Notes under the pieces: model-generated | Database searches by the model: none | Seen by the model: the letters and a program-made list of their open reading frames with translations, nothing else | What the model was told of the DNA's origin: nothing | Position numbers and translations under genes: made by a program | Source of the DNA: Deltaproteobacteria bacterium | GTDB taxonomy: Bacteria > Desulfobacterota > Binatia > UBA9968 | Assembly: GCA_016874755.1 (NCBI GenBank) | Contig: VGTH01000011.1 | Coordinates: forward strand, 59,492-123,491 | Length of the DNA stretch: 64,000 bases | Direction: 5' to 3' | Shown: piece by piece, positions 17,270 to 25,926 of the stretch | How the letters are laid out: the number at the start of each line of letters is the position of its first letter | How positions within the stretch are numbered: the stretch's first letter is position 1

Positions 17270-18100
17270 TCAAATTTCAACCTGCCGTTTACGCTGAGTT
17301 CTAGCCAAGCGCCAGAAGCGGTGAAAGTGATGCACCGGGCTGTGGCCGTGGCCGACGGCAAAACTTTGCCGGAGCGCCTCGGTGATATAATTTTTCGCTA
17401 GTTTGACTGCTTGATCGAGTGTCTCACCTTGCGCGAGATAGGCGGCGATCGCCGCTGATAGCGTGCAGCCCGTGCCGTGGGTGTTCTTGGTGCGGATGCG
17501 CGGTGCTTTGAGAACTGTGAAGCGCTTGCCGTCATAAAACAAATCTGCCGCCGGACCCGAGCGGTGGCCGCCTTTAATCACCACGCAGCTGGCGCCCATT
17601 TCGACAATCATCTGCGCGGTTTTCTCGATGTCATTGGCGCTGCGCAGCTTCATGCCGGTGAGCTCTTCGGCTTCTGGAATGTTTGGCGTCACGATCGTGG
17701 CGAGTGGAAGCAATCTTTTGCGCAGCGTGGCGACGGCGTTTTTCTTGATCAGCAGATCACCCGAGGTGGCGACCATCACTGGGTCGACAACGATATTTTT
17801 CAGGCGGTGTTCGCGGATTTTTTGGCTGACGATATCAATAATCGCGGCGTTGGCGAGCATGCCGGTTTTGAGCGCGTGGCTGCCGATGTCGCCGATGACC
17901 GCATCGATTTGCGCTGCCACGAGCCGAGGAGTCAGTGCCAAAACCGCGGTCACACTCACGGTGTTTTGCGCTGTGATCGCAGTGATGGCCGAGGTGCCGT
18001 ACACTCCGAGCGCGGCAAAGGTTTTGAGGTCGGCTTGAATGCCGGCGCCGGCGCCGGAGTCGGAACCGGCAATCGTTAGCGCCTTGCGGATCGGTTTCAT
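17270..18100 (-). CDS. thiD: Hydroxymethylpyrimidine/phosphomethylpyrimidine kinase
   Basis: A 276-residue kinase that phosphorylates HMP and HMP-P for thiamine synthesis. The N-terminal ALTIAGSDSGAGAGIQADLKTF substrate loop, VVDPVMVATSGDLL, and the C-terminal anion-hole motif TKNTHGTGCTLSAAIAAYL with the catalytic Asp-equivalent loop are all typical. It is convergent with pyrF and lies 8 kb from the riboswitch-controlled thiSGE genes, with no riboswitch visible in front of it. The last 20 residues are basic and not conserved. Confidence 0.95.
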   Translation of the reverse strand: MKPIRKALTIAGSDSGAGAGIQADLKTFAALGVYGTSAITAITAQNTVSVTAVLALTPRLVAAQIDAVIGDIGSHALKTGMLANAAIIDIVSQKIREHRLKNIVVDPVMVATSGDLLIKKNAVATLRKRLLPLATIVTPNIPEAEELTGMKLRSANDIEKTAQMIVEMGASCVVIKGGHRSGPAADLFYDGKRFTVLKAPRIRTKNTHGTGCTLSAAIAAYLAQGETLDQAVKLAKNYITEALRQSFAVGHGHSPVHHFHRFWRLARTQRKRQVEI

Positions 18101-18146
18101 AGGCGCCGATCCTACCAGATTTCAGATGATCGAAGAACGGCCTAAA

Positions 18147-19430
18147 TCACCCGGCGTCGCCGCGGGTTTCGTTCTGAGGCTGATAGGTTTGAATGATTGG
18201 CTGGTAGCCGCTGCGCAGCTGCAGCTCCCGGGCAACTTCCTGGGCGTGGGCCATGTCCGCATAGGGGCCCACCCTAACGCGGTAGGCGATTTGGGCCTTT
18301 TCCAGAACGGTCCGTTCGACAAAAGCGTTAAAACCGTTGGCCAGAAAATATTTGGTTAACATATCGGCCCGTCCGCCTTCGCGAAAAGTACCAACCTGGA
18401 GGATGTAGCCGTCACGCGATTGTGGCGCGGCGGCGACCGCCTCGCGTGGTGTCAAGGTGAGCGCCGAGAAGTTTTCCAGTGCGGTGGTCACGCGCTCGCT
18501 GCCCGATGTCCTGGGCGTCACGGGAGTGCCGGCGCGCAGCGCGGGATAGTGTTCGAAGCCATATTCCAACAGCTGTTTGGTGTCGCCCCATTGATCCGTG
18601 GCGCCTAGGATCGAGACAATCAAGGTCGTGCCGTTTCTCTGCACTGCGCCGACGAAGCATTTTAGCGCTGCCGCCGTGTAGCCGGTCTTGCCGCCGATGG
18701 CGCCTTCAAAATTCCAAAGCAGACGATTGTGATTGCGCAGAGAAATGCGCCGCGGCACCACCTTCTTGCGTATTACAGTGCTGGAATTAACCGAGCTGAT
18801 TTTGGTCTGGACAATTTCGCGAAAGGCCGGGTTGCGCATGGCGTAGCGAAACATCAGCGCCAAATCTCTGGCGCTCGAGTAGTGGTCCGGCGCTGTCAGT
18901 CCGTGGGGATTGGTGAAGTTGGTGTTGGGCGCGCCGAGCGCGCGGGCCTTTTTCGTCATCAGTTGCCCGAAACGTTCCACCGAGCCGGCAATGCCTTCCG
19001 CCAGCACATTGGAGGCATCGTTGGCGGAGGAAAGCAGCGCCGCGTACAGAGCATCTTCGACCGTGATGGTTTGGCCGGGCCGCAGGTACAATTTCATCGC
19101 CGGGACGCGGGTCGCTTCCTTGGAAACGGTCAAAGTTTCGCTGAACTTTCGTCCGCTTTCCAAGGCGATGATCGCGGTCATCACTTTGGTCGTGCTGGCA
19201 GGCGGCAACTGCACATCGCCATCTTTTTGATAGAGGATCTTGCCGGTGGTCGCATCCATCAACACGGCGGCGCGCGCGGTCAGATCTTCGTCCGGTGCAA
19301 AGCTCCAGGCATTGTGATCGGCCAGAAAAAACCAACTCAGAAGAAAGAAAAGCGCGGTGCAGCGTTGATCGATGGCTCGCCGAGCAGAAGTGCAGGGCGT
19401 AGCGGAGCTCAGGCGGCGTAAGAAAGTCAT
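18147..19430 (-). CDS. D-alanyl-D-alanine carboxypeptidase (PBP5-type) with SPOR domain
   Basis: A 427-residue periplasmic penicillin-binding protein that trims the terminal D-Ala from peptidoglycan stem peptides. An N-terminal signal segment (ALFFLLSWFFLA) precedes the peptidase S11 domain with all three active-site motifs: S79-T-T-K82, S135-A-N137 and K248-T-G250. The C-terminal 75 residues (GYILQVGTFREGGRADMLTK to QTYQ) form a SPOR domain, which binds denuded glycan and is common at division sites. The dacA/dacC-type assignment is by family; which paralogue it represents cannot be said. Confidence 0.93.
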   Translation of the reverse strand: MTFLRRLSSATPCTSARRAIDQRCTALFFLLSWFFLADHNAWSFAPDEDLTARAAVLMDATTGKILYQKDGDVQLPPASTTKVMTAIIALESGRKFSETLTVSKEATRVPAMKLYLRPGQTITVEDALYAALLSSANDASNVLAEGIAGSVERFGQLMTKKARALGAPNTNFTNPHGLTAPDHYSSARDLALMFRYAMRNPAFREIVQTKISSVNSSTVIRKKVVPRRISLRNHNRLLWNFEGAIGGKTGYTAAALKCFVGAVQRNGTTLIVSILGATDQWGDTKQLLEYGFEHYPALRAGTPVTPRTSGSERVTTALENFSALTLTPREAVAAAPQSRDGYILQVGTFREGGRADMLTKYFLANGFNAFVERTVLEKAQIAYRVRVGPYADMAHAQEVARELQLRSGYQPIIQTYQPQNETRGDAG

Positions 19431-19543
19431 TTTTACAATTTAATAAAGGCGTTTTATAGCAAAAAAGTAAGCTGTTGAACAGGGCCTTAGAAGAAAAATC
19501 TGCATTTTTTTGCAAATATTTTTTCGAGTTGGTCTAAAGGCTG

Positions 19544-19768
19544 CTATTTTAGCTTCCAATCGTGATTCATTTCTTTGGACGGCATCACCCCATGCTTATT
19601 CAGCTCGCGCTCGGCGCACGCGTTGACACCGGCTTGCTCACCCATGGCTTCCCGGCGAATGCGATCTTGACAGGGTTCGCAGATGGCGCCTTTCAGAACG
19701 TCCGACGGTTTCGCGCAGATCATGCAACGTTTTTTTGTGTCCACCACTCTGGCGCCATTATCGGCCAT
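19544..19768 (-). CDS. Small zinc-ribbon protein of unknown function
   Basis: A 74-residue protein with a four-cysteine zinc-ribbon: C15-x2-C18 (RCMICAK) and C30-x2-C33 (AICEPCQD). The rest is charged and helical, without membrane segments. No assigned function. It is separated by 110 bp from the carboxypeptidase gene and 48 bp from the following gene; all run on the minus strand. Confidence 0.65.
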   Translation of the reverse strand: MADNGARVVDTKKRCMICAKPSDVLKGAICEPCQDRIRREAMGEQAGVNACAERELNKHGVMPSKEMNHDWKLK

Positions 19769-19815
19769 CGCCTGTGAGCACGGTGGCGTTAGATGTGCCG
19801 TGCAAAGACTGTTCC

Positions 19816-20376
19816 CTATTGCAGGATGCGAATTTGCGCAGGGCTTTCGAGGATCACCTCTAGACCGTACTGTGGGTGATCTTTGACAGTGCCCTGGAGC
19901 TCGACTTCTCTGCCATCGAAGCCGCTCGGCGGCATTTTCTTTTTTTCGAACGAATCCACCGCCGAAGCGAAAATTACCGCGGTGAACGACCCACGCGATG
20001 GACCGAAATTGAGAAAATAAGTGTTGCTCTTGGCCGAATGGCCGACTTTGAAAACCCGGCCGCGAATGCGTGCCTGGTTGCCGGCCAAACTGCGAATATG
20101 CTCGACGTCGCGCGCGGCGACCACCGGAAGTTCGGGCGCTTTTTCAAGCGCGGTTGCCGGCGCTGGCAGCGGTGAAAATTTGACGCGATGGCTTTGCGGT
20201 TCCGGCGCGCCACTGGGTGCCGCCGGCTGACCGATGGGACTGGGTGCGACCGCGATGGCGGAGTCCGGCGTTTGCCATCGGACATACAACGCATGCGTCA
20301 GAAAACCGGCGGCGAAAAATATCAGCGCGCTGATCAGAGGCCAAAGCGAAAGGCGTCTCACCGTTTGCGTTCCCAT
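19816..20376 (-). CDS. Membrane-anchored OB-fold protein
   Basis: A 186-residue protein with one N-terminal membrane segment (LSLWPLISALIFFAAGFLTHAL), a proline/alanine-rich linker, and a C-terminal domain of about 85 residues (ARIRGRVFKVGHSAKSNTYF to QIRILQ) that matches the OB-fold seen in tRNA/DNA-binding and YdeI-like proteins. It lies downstream of the PLD-family gene, overlapping its 3' end by 19 bases from ATG 20376; an alternative GTG at 20361 would overlap that stop as GTGA. Pairing with a nuclease-like secreted PLD suggests extracytoplasmic nucleic-acid binding, which is inference. Confidence 0.65.
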   Translation of the reverse strand: MGTQTVRRLSLWPLISALIFFAAGFLTHALYVRWQTPDSAIAVAPSPIGQPAAPSGAPEPQSHRVKFSPLPAPATALEKAPELPVVAARDVEHIRSLAGNQARIRGRVFKVGHSAKSNTYFLNFGPSRGSFTAVIFASAVDSFEKKKMPPSGFDGREVELQGTVKDHPQYGLEVILESPAQIRILQ

Positions 20377-20900
20377 AGCTGCATAAAGACTTTGCGGTAT
20401 TCCTCGGCAAGCGGACCGGCGTCGCGAAACATCAAGAGATTCTCGTCGTTCAATTTATCTGCGGAGTGGGTCCAATTATAAGAGCCGGTCAGAAGGGTGT
20501 TCCGATCGATGACGGCAAACTTCTGATGCATCAAGCCGTTGTCGCGATCGGCGGTGGCGGCTTTCTGTCCGGAGTGGCGGCGCACGGCGATTCTCTGCTG
20601 CTCGAGATATTTGACCTTGGATTTGTCGTTGCGCGCGTCGAATTCCTGATCGACGACGACCTGGACAACCACACCGCGCTTTTTGGCCTGGGCTAAGGCC
20701 TCGGCCAGCTGCTCGCTGGTGAAAACGTAGACCGCGACGAGAATCTCTTTCTTCGCTTGGTCGATTTCGCGGCTGATATGAGCCGAGCACTTGCCCTGCG
20801 GGCTGAAGCAAGCCTGGACGACCATGTCGGCAGCGACCAGGGACGAGTGAACAACCACGAGCCAGGCCGCCACTGAGACAATGCAAAGTAGGCGTTTCAT
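20358..20900 (-). CDS. Exported phospholipase D-family protein (Nuc-like)
   Basis: About 180 residues with a signal peptide (MKRLLCIVSVAAWLVVVHSS) and a single PLD/Nuc domain. The HKD motif reads LMHQKFAVIDRNTLLTGSYNWT, with His, Lys and Asp in place, and EILVAVYVFTSEQLAEAL marks the first strand of the fold. Single-HKD proteins of this size, such as Nuc endonuclease, act as dimers, often on DNA. The ATG at 20900 overlaps the holA stop (ATGA), a strong sign of translational coupling; the longer frame from 20951 lies inside holA and is rejected. Confidence 0.85.
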   Translation of the reverse strand: MKRLLCIVSVAAWLVVVHSSLVAADMVVQACFSPQGKCSAHISREIDQAKKEILVAVYVFTSEQLAEALAQAKKRGVVVQVVVDQEFDARNDKSKVKYLEQQRIAVRRHSGQKAATADRDNGLMHQKFAVIDRNTLLTGSYNWTHSADKLNDENLLMFRDAGPLAEEYRKVFMQLWERKR

Positions 20901-22252
20901 AGATGAGCGCGGCCCAGGTTGAGTGGATTTCTGCGCTGTCCGCCCAGGCACATGGACAAAATCAACTGCTCCATCACCAAACGCGGTTGGCTGCCGCTGG
21001 ACTTCAAACGCAAGTCGGCGTCAAAGATCCTTTCCATGTGAGCGCGCAGCTCAGTTAGCGAAAATTGCTCGGCCCTTTGAAAGTTCATGTAGTCGCCATA
21101 AGGATTACGCGTTAATGGCGGCGCGCCAATTTGTTGGAACTGCTGATAGCTCATACCGCGGCGCCAGCGGCCGCGCAGCTCGCCATCGAGCAACTGGCGC
21201 GCTGCCAAAAGCCGACGCACTTCGCCGGCGATCGTGCCCAAGAGCTTGAGCGGGTGCTCGCCTTGACCGGTGAGCCGCGCCAACTGGGCCAGCGCGGCAA
21301 GGGCGTTGCGCTCGCCCATGGCGCGGGTGAGATCGAAGATCCAACCCTCGCCCTGGTCAAGCAAAATCATGTCGACGTCTTTGGCGCCGATGGTCGGACG
21401 CTCGCCGCAGTAGAGCACCAGCTTTTCCAGCTCTTGATTGAGCGTGCGCAAATCGTCGCCGGCGCGCGTCGCGATCATCTCGCGCGCCGCCGGTTCCAGC
21501 GTCTTGCCGGTTTGTTTGATGCGGCGATTGATAAACTCGATCAAGCTCTCGCGGCTTACCTTGCCGTAGCGGTCGCGCTCCAGGCCCAGAAACAGCGCCG
21601 CGCCGAGTTCTTCGAATCGTTTGAAAAGTTTTGTGCGCCGGTCGACCTGCAGGGCGGTTAGCAGCAGGAAATCCCACTGGGGCAAGCCGCGGTCGAGCAG
21701 CTCGCCGAGGCGATGGTTCTCCATGCCGGCGCGGCCGGTGAGCTCGATGGCCTTTGATTTCGCATGGCTAATGACCGCCTCGGCATCGGCGCGCTCGGCG
21801 CCGTCGTCGGCTTCGAGCAGCTCTAAAATTGCCGCCGTGCTAGCTGCGTCCAATTGCTCCCAACGCTCTTGAGTCCAGCCTTCGACCACCAGCAAATCGC
21901 CTAGGAGCTTGGCCGCTTCGTCGCGTTTGCCTTCGCGCCACAGCTCAAGAACTTTTTCACCGAGCTCGCCCTTTTGATCGCGGGAAAAAAAATAGGGCGC
22001 GTTCTCGACCCAAATAACTTTTGTGCCGGGAAAAAAGGGCGGCGTCATGAGCGACGACTCGATGCGGTCCCAGGGGACGGTGCGGGCGTCGAGCCGTTCG
22101 AGGTTAAAACCGCGGTCGCTTTCCGGGACCAAGGTGTTGACGATGGCGCGGCAGGTCTCTTGGGTCTGCAAGTCGTCGCCGAAGACCAGGGCGACGCGGG
22201 GGTGTTTGCCAGCCTTGAGCTCGGCTAGAATCGTAGTCAGATCGCGTGCCAT
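20897..22252 (-). CDS. holA: DNA polymerase III subunit delta
   Basis: The clamp-loader delta subunit, which opens the beta clamp. Family features are VALVFGDDLQTQETCRAIV at the N-terminus, FFPGTKVIWVENAPYFF, the SLIEFINRRIKQTGKTL segment, RAGDDLRTLNQELEKLVLYCG, the lid region and the C-terminal collar domain (LAARQLLDGELRGR to LCLGGQ). At 451 residues it is about 110 longer than usual; the excess lies around residues 100-195 (acidic, ELLEADDGAERADAEAV), between the N-terminal ATPase-like fold and the lid. This insertion could be lineage-specific. The gene heads an operon with the PLD and OB-fold genes. Confidence 0.9.
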   Translation of the reverse strand: MARDLTTILAELKAGKHPRVALVFGDDLQTQETCRAIVNTLVPESDRGFNLERLDARTVPWDRIESSLMTPPFFPGTKVIWVENAPYFFSRDQKGELGEKVLELWREGKRDEAAKLLGDLLVVEGWTQERWEQLDAASTAAILELLEADDGAERADAEAVISHAKSKAIELTGRAGMENHRLGELLDRGLPQWDFLLLTALQVDRRTKLFKRFEELGAALFLGLERDRYGKVSRESLIEFINRRIKQTGKTLEPAAREMIATRAGDDLRTLNQELEKLVLYCGERPTIGAKDVDMILLDQGEGWIFDLTRAMGERNALAALAQLARLTGQGEHPLKLLGTIAGEVRRLLAARQLLDGELRGRWRRGMSYQQFQQIGAPPLTRNPYGDYMNFQRAEQFSLTELRAHMERIFDADLRLKSSGSQPRLVMEQLILSMCLGGQRRNPLNLGRAHL

Positions 22253-22256
22253 CGGA

Positions 22257-22508
22257 TCAGTGCTTGGGCACCCACATCTGATTCTTGTCGCTCCAGACGT
22301 AGTGGGACTTCCAGACTTTTAACCCAATCGTATACTTACCGCCCGATTTGGTGACGAAGATGCGCTCGGTGGAGTGGGGGATTTCGGTGCGCGCGATGAT
22401 CATGACTTTTTTCGAGATCCCCTTGTTGATCAGGATGCGATCGCCCTCCTTCATGGCGGCGCGCGGCTCCCGGCGCCGCCGATTGTTCTGGTTCATCGGC
22501 TTACTCAT
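22257..22508 (-). CDS. Small conserved basic protein of unknown function
   Basis: 83 residues from ATG 22508. It is basic and ends with a compact beta-type part (GDRILINKGISKKVMIIART; FVTKSGGKYTIGLKVWKSHYVW). No known domain was recognised. The upstream frame to 22571 extends into the region before the amidohydrolase gene and is not family-like. It stops four bases before the holA start and may be co-transcribed with it. Confidence 0.55.
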   Translation of the reverse strand: MSKPMNQNNRRRREPRAAMKEGDRILINKGISKKVMIIARTEIPHSTERIFVTKSGGKYTIGLKVWKSHYVWSDKNQMWVPKH

Positions 22509-22615
22509 GGGGCGCAAACTATCATCGCCGAATTCGTGAGGCAAATCGCGATGATGGATTCGCCTTGACAATTTTGCCTCCCTCGGATAGCTCTCCGACT
22601 TAACTGCGAGCCCCC

Positions 22616-23611
22616 ATGAATATCGACGTGCATGCCCACTACGTGCCGAGCGAGAGCCTCAAGACCGCGGCTGAAATTGGCAAACGGCACGGCCTGAAGC
22701 TAGGCAGCGACGAGCGCGGCCGCGCCATCGTGACGCGCGACGACAAACCCTATCTGACCCAGCTGAAAGCGGAGTTCTCGGACTTGGAGCTGCGCCTCTC
22801 CATCATGGAGCAGCAGGGCGTCGATATGCAGGCTTTGTCGCCGGCCAGCACCTATTTTTTCTACTGGTGGGATGCGGCGGCGTCTTTGGAATACGCCCAG
22901 TGGCTAAACCAGCAGTTGGCGGATGCGGTCAAAAAACATCCGCAGCGCTTTGTCGCGCTGGGCTCGGTGCCGCTGCAAGACAGCGAGCGTTCGGCCAAGG
23001 AACTGGAGCGCTGCGTGACCCAGCTGGGCCTGCGCGGCGTGGAGATCGCCTCGAACATCAACGGCCGTTACTTCGACGATCCCTCGTTCGATCCTTTTTG
23101 GGAAGCGGCGCAGGCGCTCGATGCGCTGATCTTTGTGCATCCCAATAGCGTGGTCGGCGCCGAGCGCATGAAGAACTTTAATTTGGCCAACCTGATCGGC
23201 AACCCGACCGACACCTCTTTGGCGCTGGCCAAATGCATTTTCGGCGGCGTGCCGGAACGATTCCCACGGCTCAAGTTCTTGCTCGCCCACGCCGGCGGCT
23301 TTTTGCCCTACACCTGGGGCCGGCTCGACCGCGGCTATCAAATCGCCAAGGCCGACACGCTGAAGATTGCCAAGCGACCCAGCGAATACGTCAAGCAGTT
23401 CTACTTTGACACAATCTCACATAGCGCGATGGCGTTAGAATATCTGGTGGCCAATTTCGGCGCCGATCATGTGCTCTTGGGCAGCGACTACCCGTATGAC
23501 ATGGGCGATCCGGAACCGGTGCAGTCGCTGCAACAAACTAAGATTGAAAGCAGCCAAGTGGCGCAGATCGCTAGCGGCAACGCTTGTAGGTTGTTGGGCA
23601 TCGGTGTTTAG
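22616..23611 (+). CDS. Amidohydrolase-family protein (ACMSD-like)
   Basis: A 331-residue amidohydrolase of the 2-amino-3-carboxymuconate semialdehyde decarboxylase type, a zinc TIM-barrel. Metal ligands are the His-x-His in IDVHAHYVPSE (residues 6 and 8), the His in LIFVHPNSV, the His in FLLAHAGGFLPY, and the Asp in LLGSDYPYDMGDPE near the C-terminus. These enzymes act on semialdehyde or resorcylate-type carboxylates, so a role with the FAH-family hydrolase that follows 30 bp downstream, in a catabolic pathway, is likely. The exact substrate is unknown. Confidence 0.9.
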   Translation: MNIDVHAHYVPSESLKTAAEIGKRHGLKLGSDERGRAIVTRDDKPYLTQLKAEFSDLELRLSIMEQQGVDMQALSPASTYFFYWWDAAASLEYAQWLNQQLADAVKKHPQRFVALGSVPLQDSERSAKELERCVTQLGLRGVEIASNINGRYFDDPSFDPFWEAAQALDALIFVHPNSVVGAERMKNFNLANLIGNPTDTSLALAKCIFGGVPERFPRLKFLLAHAGGFLPYTWGRLDRGYQIAKADTLKIAKRPSEYVKQFYFDTISHSAMALEYLVANFGADHVLLGSDYPYDMGDPEPVQSLQQTKIESSQVAQIASGNACRLLGIGV

Positions 23612-23643
23612 ATAGCAAGAGTAATCGTTTACGGAGGGGATTA

Positions 23644-24588
23644 ATGAGGCTGGTTACCTTTTCTCGGAAGAATCAGGAACGCTTGGGTCTCATGGGCCCG
23701 CAGGATCAAATTATCGATCTGGCCGAGGTGAATAGCCGATATTTGCGCGGTGGCAAGCCGGAATTTTTAACATCGATGCAAGCATTCATCGATGCCGGCG
23801 CCAAAGCCGTCGCGGTGGCGCGCAAAGCCGAGAAATACATCGCCGGCAAAAGCGAAGAGGATCAGAAAAAACTCGCCCGCGCCGGCGCGCTAGTAAAGCA
23901 AAGCCAAGCGAAGCTGCTGGCGCCGATTCCACGGCCGCGCAAGAACTGTGTGATGCTCGGTGTGAACTATCGCGAGCACGTCGACGAAGGCGCAAAGGCG
24001 CGCTCTCTGGAAATCAAGTATCCCGAGTGGCCGGTATTTTTCACCAAGCCGGCGACTTCCGTAACCGGTCATTTGGGCAAAGTGATCAATCATAAGTGCA
24101 CCACCAAGCTCGACTGGGAAGTGGAGCTGGCGGTGATCATCGGCAAAAAGGGCCGCGATATTCCGAAGGACAAAGCTTACGATTACGTCTTTGGCTATAC
24201 CGTTTGCCTCGACATGACGGCGCGCGAGCTGCAGCGCCAGCACGGCCAATGGTTCAAAGGCAAATCGCTCGACACCTTCTGTCCGTTGGGCCCATGGATC
24301 GTCCATAAGAGCGCGATGCCCGACCCGCAGCAAGTTCGGCTCATCTGCCGCGTCAACGGCGAAGTCATGCAAGACGGCAATACTCGCGACATGATCTTCG
24401 ATATCCCGACGACGATTGAAAGTTTGTCCGCCGGTATCACGTTGGAACCCGGCGATATCATCAGCACCGGCACGCCGTCCGGCGTCGGCTTTGCCCGGGT
24501 GCCGCCGGTGTTCTTGAAACCAGGCGACAAAGTCGAAGGTGAAGTCGAAGGCATCGGCACTTTGGAAGTGAGCATCGTCGCACCGTAA
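23644..24588 (+). CDS. Fumarylacetoacetate hydrolase family protein
   Basis: A 314-residue FAH-superfamily member. Core motifs are LDWEVELAVIIGKKGRDIP (metal-binding Glu-x-Glu), YVFGYTVCLDMTARELQ, KSLDTFCPLGPWIV and ISTGTPSGVGFARVPP with the product-binding loop. Family members act as 2-hydroxyhepta-2,4-diene-1,7-dioate isomerases, 5-oxopent-3-ene decarboxylases or acylpyruvate hydrolases; the sequence alone does not choose. ATG at 23644 has GGAGGGG seven bases upstream. It follows the amidohydrolase and precedes the MEMO-like gene by 23 bp, so the three probably form one operon. Confidence 0.92.
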   Translation: MRLVTFSRKNQERLGLMGPQDQIIDLAEVNSRYLRGGKPEFLTSMQAFIDAGAKAVAVARKAEKYIAGKSEEDQKKLARAGALVKQSQAKLLAPIPRPRKNCVMLGVNYREHVDEGAKARSLEIKYPEWPVFFTKPATSVTGHLGKVINHKCTTKLDWEVELAVIIGKKGRDIPKDKAYDYVFGYTVCLDMTARELQRQHGQWFKGKSLDTFCPLGPWIVHKSAMPDPQQVRLICRVNGEVMQDGNTRDMIFDIPTTIESLSAGITLEPGDIISTGTPSGVGFARVPPVFLKPGDKVEGEVEGIGTLEVSIVAP

Positions 24589-24611
24589 ACGCTTGATCAT
24601 AGAAGGGGGTC

Positions 24612-25454
24612 ATGGCGAACATCAGGCCTCCCGCCGTAGCTGGATCGTTTTATCCTTCGGCTGCCGACGAACTCGACAGCGTTCTCGAAGACTGCTTTTT
24701 GACTCACCGGCTTGGGCCGCGCGGAATTAGCTCTGTGCGGCCCAATTTGTTTGCCGGCATCGTGCCCCATGCCGGTTACCTGTATTCCGGTGCCTGCGCC
24801 GCACACTTCTATTCCTGTCTCGATAGTAAAAATCTCGACCGAGTGGTTCTCCTGGGTGTCAACCACCGGTCCCACGGCCACAAAGCGGCGCTCAGTCCGT
24901 GGGATGGGTGGCAGACTCCGCTCGGTAAAATTCCCGTCGACCGCGCCCTCGGCGAGTCGTTGGCCAAGCTAGTCGGCTGGTTGGCGTACGATGAACGGCC
25001 CCATGTGAGCGAACATAGCATCGAAGTGCAGCTGCCGTTTTTGCAACGGACCCTCGGCGAATTTGCTTTCCTGCCAATTTCATTGGCGCACATTTCGCTG
25101 GCAGATTGCGCCGCGCTGGGGCAGGCGATCGCGCAAGTTTTGCAGCGCGAGAAAAATTGCAAGACGGTGATCCTGGCGAGCAGCGACTTGAATCATTATC
25201 TATCGCCGCAAGAGACCCACCGACGGGACGAACTTGCTATCGCTCAAACCCTCGCGCTCGATCCGGCGGGGCTCCTCGACGTGGTTGTGAAAAACGACAT
25301 TACCATGTGCGGTGTCTTGCCCAGTGTGGCGATGCTTTACGCTGCCACAGCATTGGGAGCCAGGCAGGCGGCGCTGCTCAAGCATTGCCACTCTGGCGAC
25401 GTTAAGCCGATACAGCAAGTTGTCGGCTATGCCAGTATCGCGGTGGAATCGTAG
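24612..25454 (+). CDS. AmmeMemoRadiSam system protein B (MEMO1 family)
   Basis: A 280-residue MEMO1-family protein. The fold is related to class III nonheme-iron dioxygenases; the putative metal ligands are the His of GIVPHAGYLYSG, the His pair in LLGVNHRSHGHKAA, and a His near YDERPHVSEHSIEVQLPF. In most bacteria the gene sits with the AmmeMemoRadiSam A and C genes; neither is adjacent here. GGGGGTC upstream of the ATG is a usable ribosome-binding site. Biochemical function in bacteria is uncertain. Confidence 0.88.
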   Translation: MANIRPPAVAGSFYPSAADELDSVLEDCFLTHRLGPRGISSVRPNLFAGIVPHAGYLYSGACAAHFYSCLDSKNLDRVVLLGVNHRSHGHKAALSPWDGWQTPLGKIPVDRALGESLAKLVGWLAYDERPHVSEHSIEVQLPFLQRTLGEFAFLPISLAHISLADCAALGQAIAQVLQREKNCKTVILASSDLNHYLSPQETHRRDELAIAQTLALDPAGLLDVVVKNDITMCGVLPSVAMLYAATALGARQAALLKHCHSGDVKPIQQVVGYASIAVES

Positions 25455-25512
25455 CGCGCTGAAACTTTGGTCGGAATTGACTTGCTCTGGCGCCTTTGTT
25501 AAGCCTTCTTAA

Positions 25513-25614
25513 ATGCTAGGGGTGTCCGGGCGCGAGCGGACTGAGAGCCTGAAAAGTTTTCAGGTAACCCTTTGAACCTGATCCGGGTCGCACCGGCGTA
25601 GGGAAGCGCGCGAG
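25513..25614 (+). promoter_or_regulatory. TPP riboswitch (THI element)
   Basis: All conserved blocks of the thiamine pyrophosphate riboswitch are present in order: GGGGTGTCC at 25518, GGACTGAGAGCCTG around 25538-25551 (pyrimidine-binding helix with CTGAGA), a short P3-like hairpin, and ACCCTTTGAACCTGATC at 25567-25583 with GGGTCGCACCGGCGTAGGGAAG after it. It lies about 100 bp upstream of thiS and controls the thiSGE operon. Confidence 0.95.
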
Positions 25615-25620
25615 ACGACG

Positions 25621-25646
25621 TCGCGGTTTTTGACCGCGAGTTTTTT
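25621..25646 (+). terminator. Terminator hairpin behind the TPP riboswitch
   Basis: A 7-bp stem (TCGCGGT 25621-25627 with ACCGCGA 25633-25639) and 5-base loop, followed by GTTTTTT. Its position directly after the aptamer suggests premature termination when TPP is bound. Confidence 0.7.
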
Positions 25647-25657
25647 CCGACCGTTTC

Positions 25658-25708
25658 AAACCGTATTCCCTCACCATCTTCGGGTGGCCTCAGGAATACG
25701 GTTTTTTA
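25658..25708 (+). terminator. Second hairpin-plus-T-tract between riboswitch and thiS
   Basis: A perfect 12-bp inverted repeat (AAACCGTATTCC 25658-25669 and its complement 25693-25704) encloses an inner hairpin (CACC...GGTG) and ends in a T run. It stands 14 bp before the thiS start, so it could be a second attenuator, or the structure that hides the start region. Confidence 0.65.
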
Positions 25709-25721
25709 TTGCCAATTGAAA

Positions 25722-25922
25722 ATGACAATTCAGATTAACGGCGAAGCCAAAGAAGTCACCGATGGTGTGAGCGTCACCCAATTGTTGGAGGAGTTGCAGA
25801 TTCGGCCCGGCCGCGTGGTGATTGAACTCAACCGCGACATCGTGCCGCGCGACAACTTTGGCGCGACTATTTTAAAGACAGGGGACGCCCTCGAAATCGT
25901 CCACTTCGTTGGCGGAGGTTAA
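25722..25922 (+). CDS. thiS: Sulfur carrier protein ThiS
   Basis: A 66-residue ubiquitin-like protein that carries sulfur as a thiocarboxylate on its C-terminal glycine for thiazole formation. The C-terminus reads [10 protein letters not shown], the expected Gly-Gly end, and the start [12 protein letters not shown] is standard. ATG 25722 is used; a TTG at 25716 is possible. No thiF gene is in the window. GGAGG of the next gene lies inside its last codons. Confidence 0.95.
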   Translation: MTIQINGEAKEVTDGVSVTQLLEELQIRPGRVVIELNRDIVPRDNFGATILKTGDALEIVHFVGGG

Positions 25923-25926
25923 AAAC

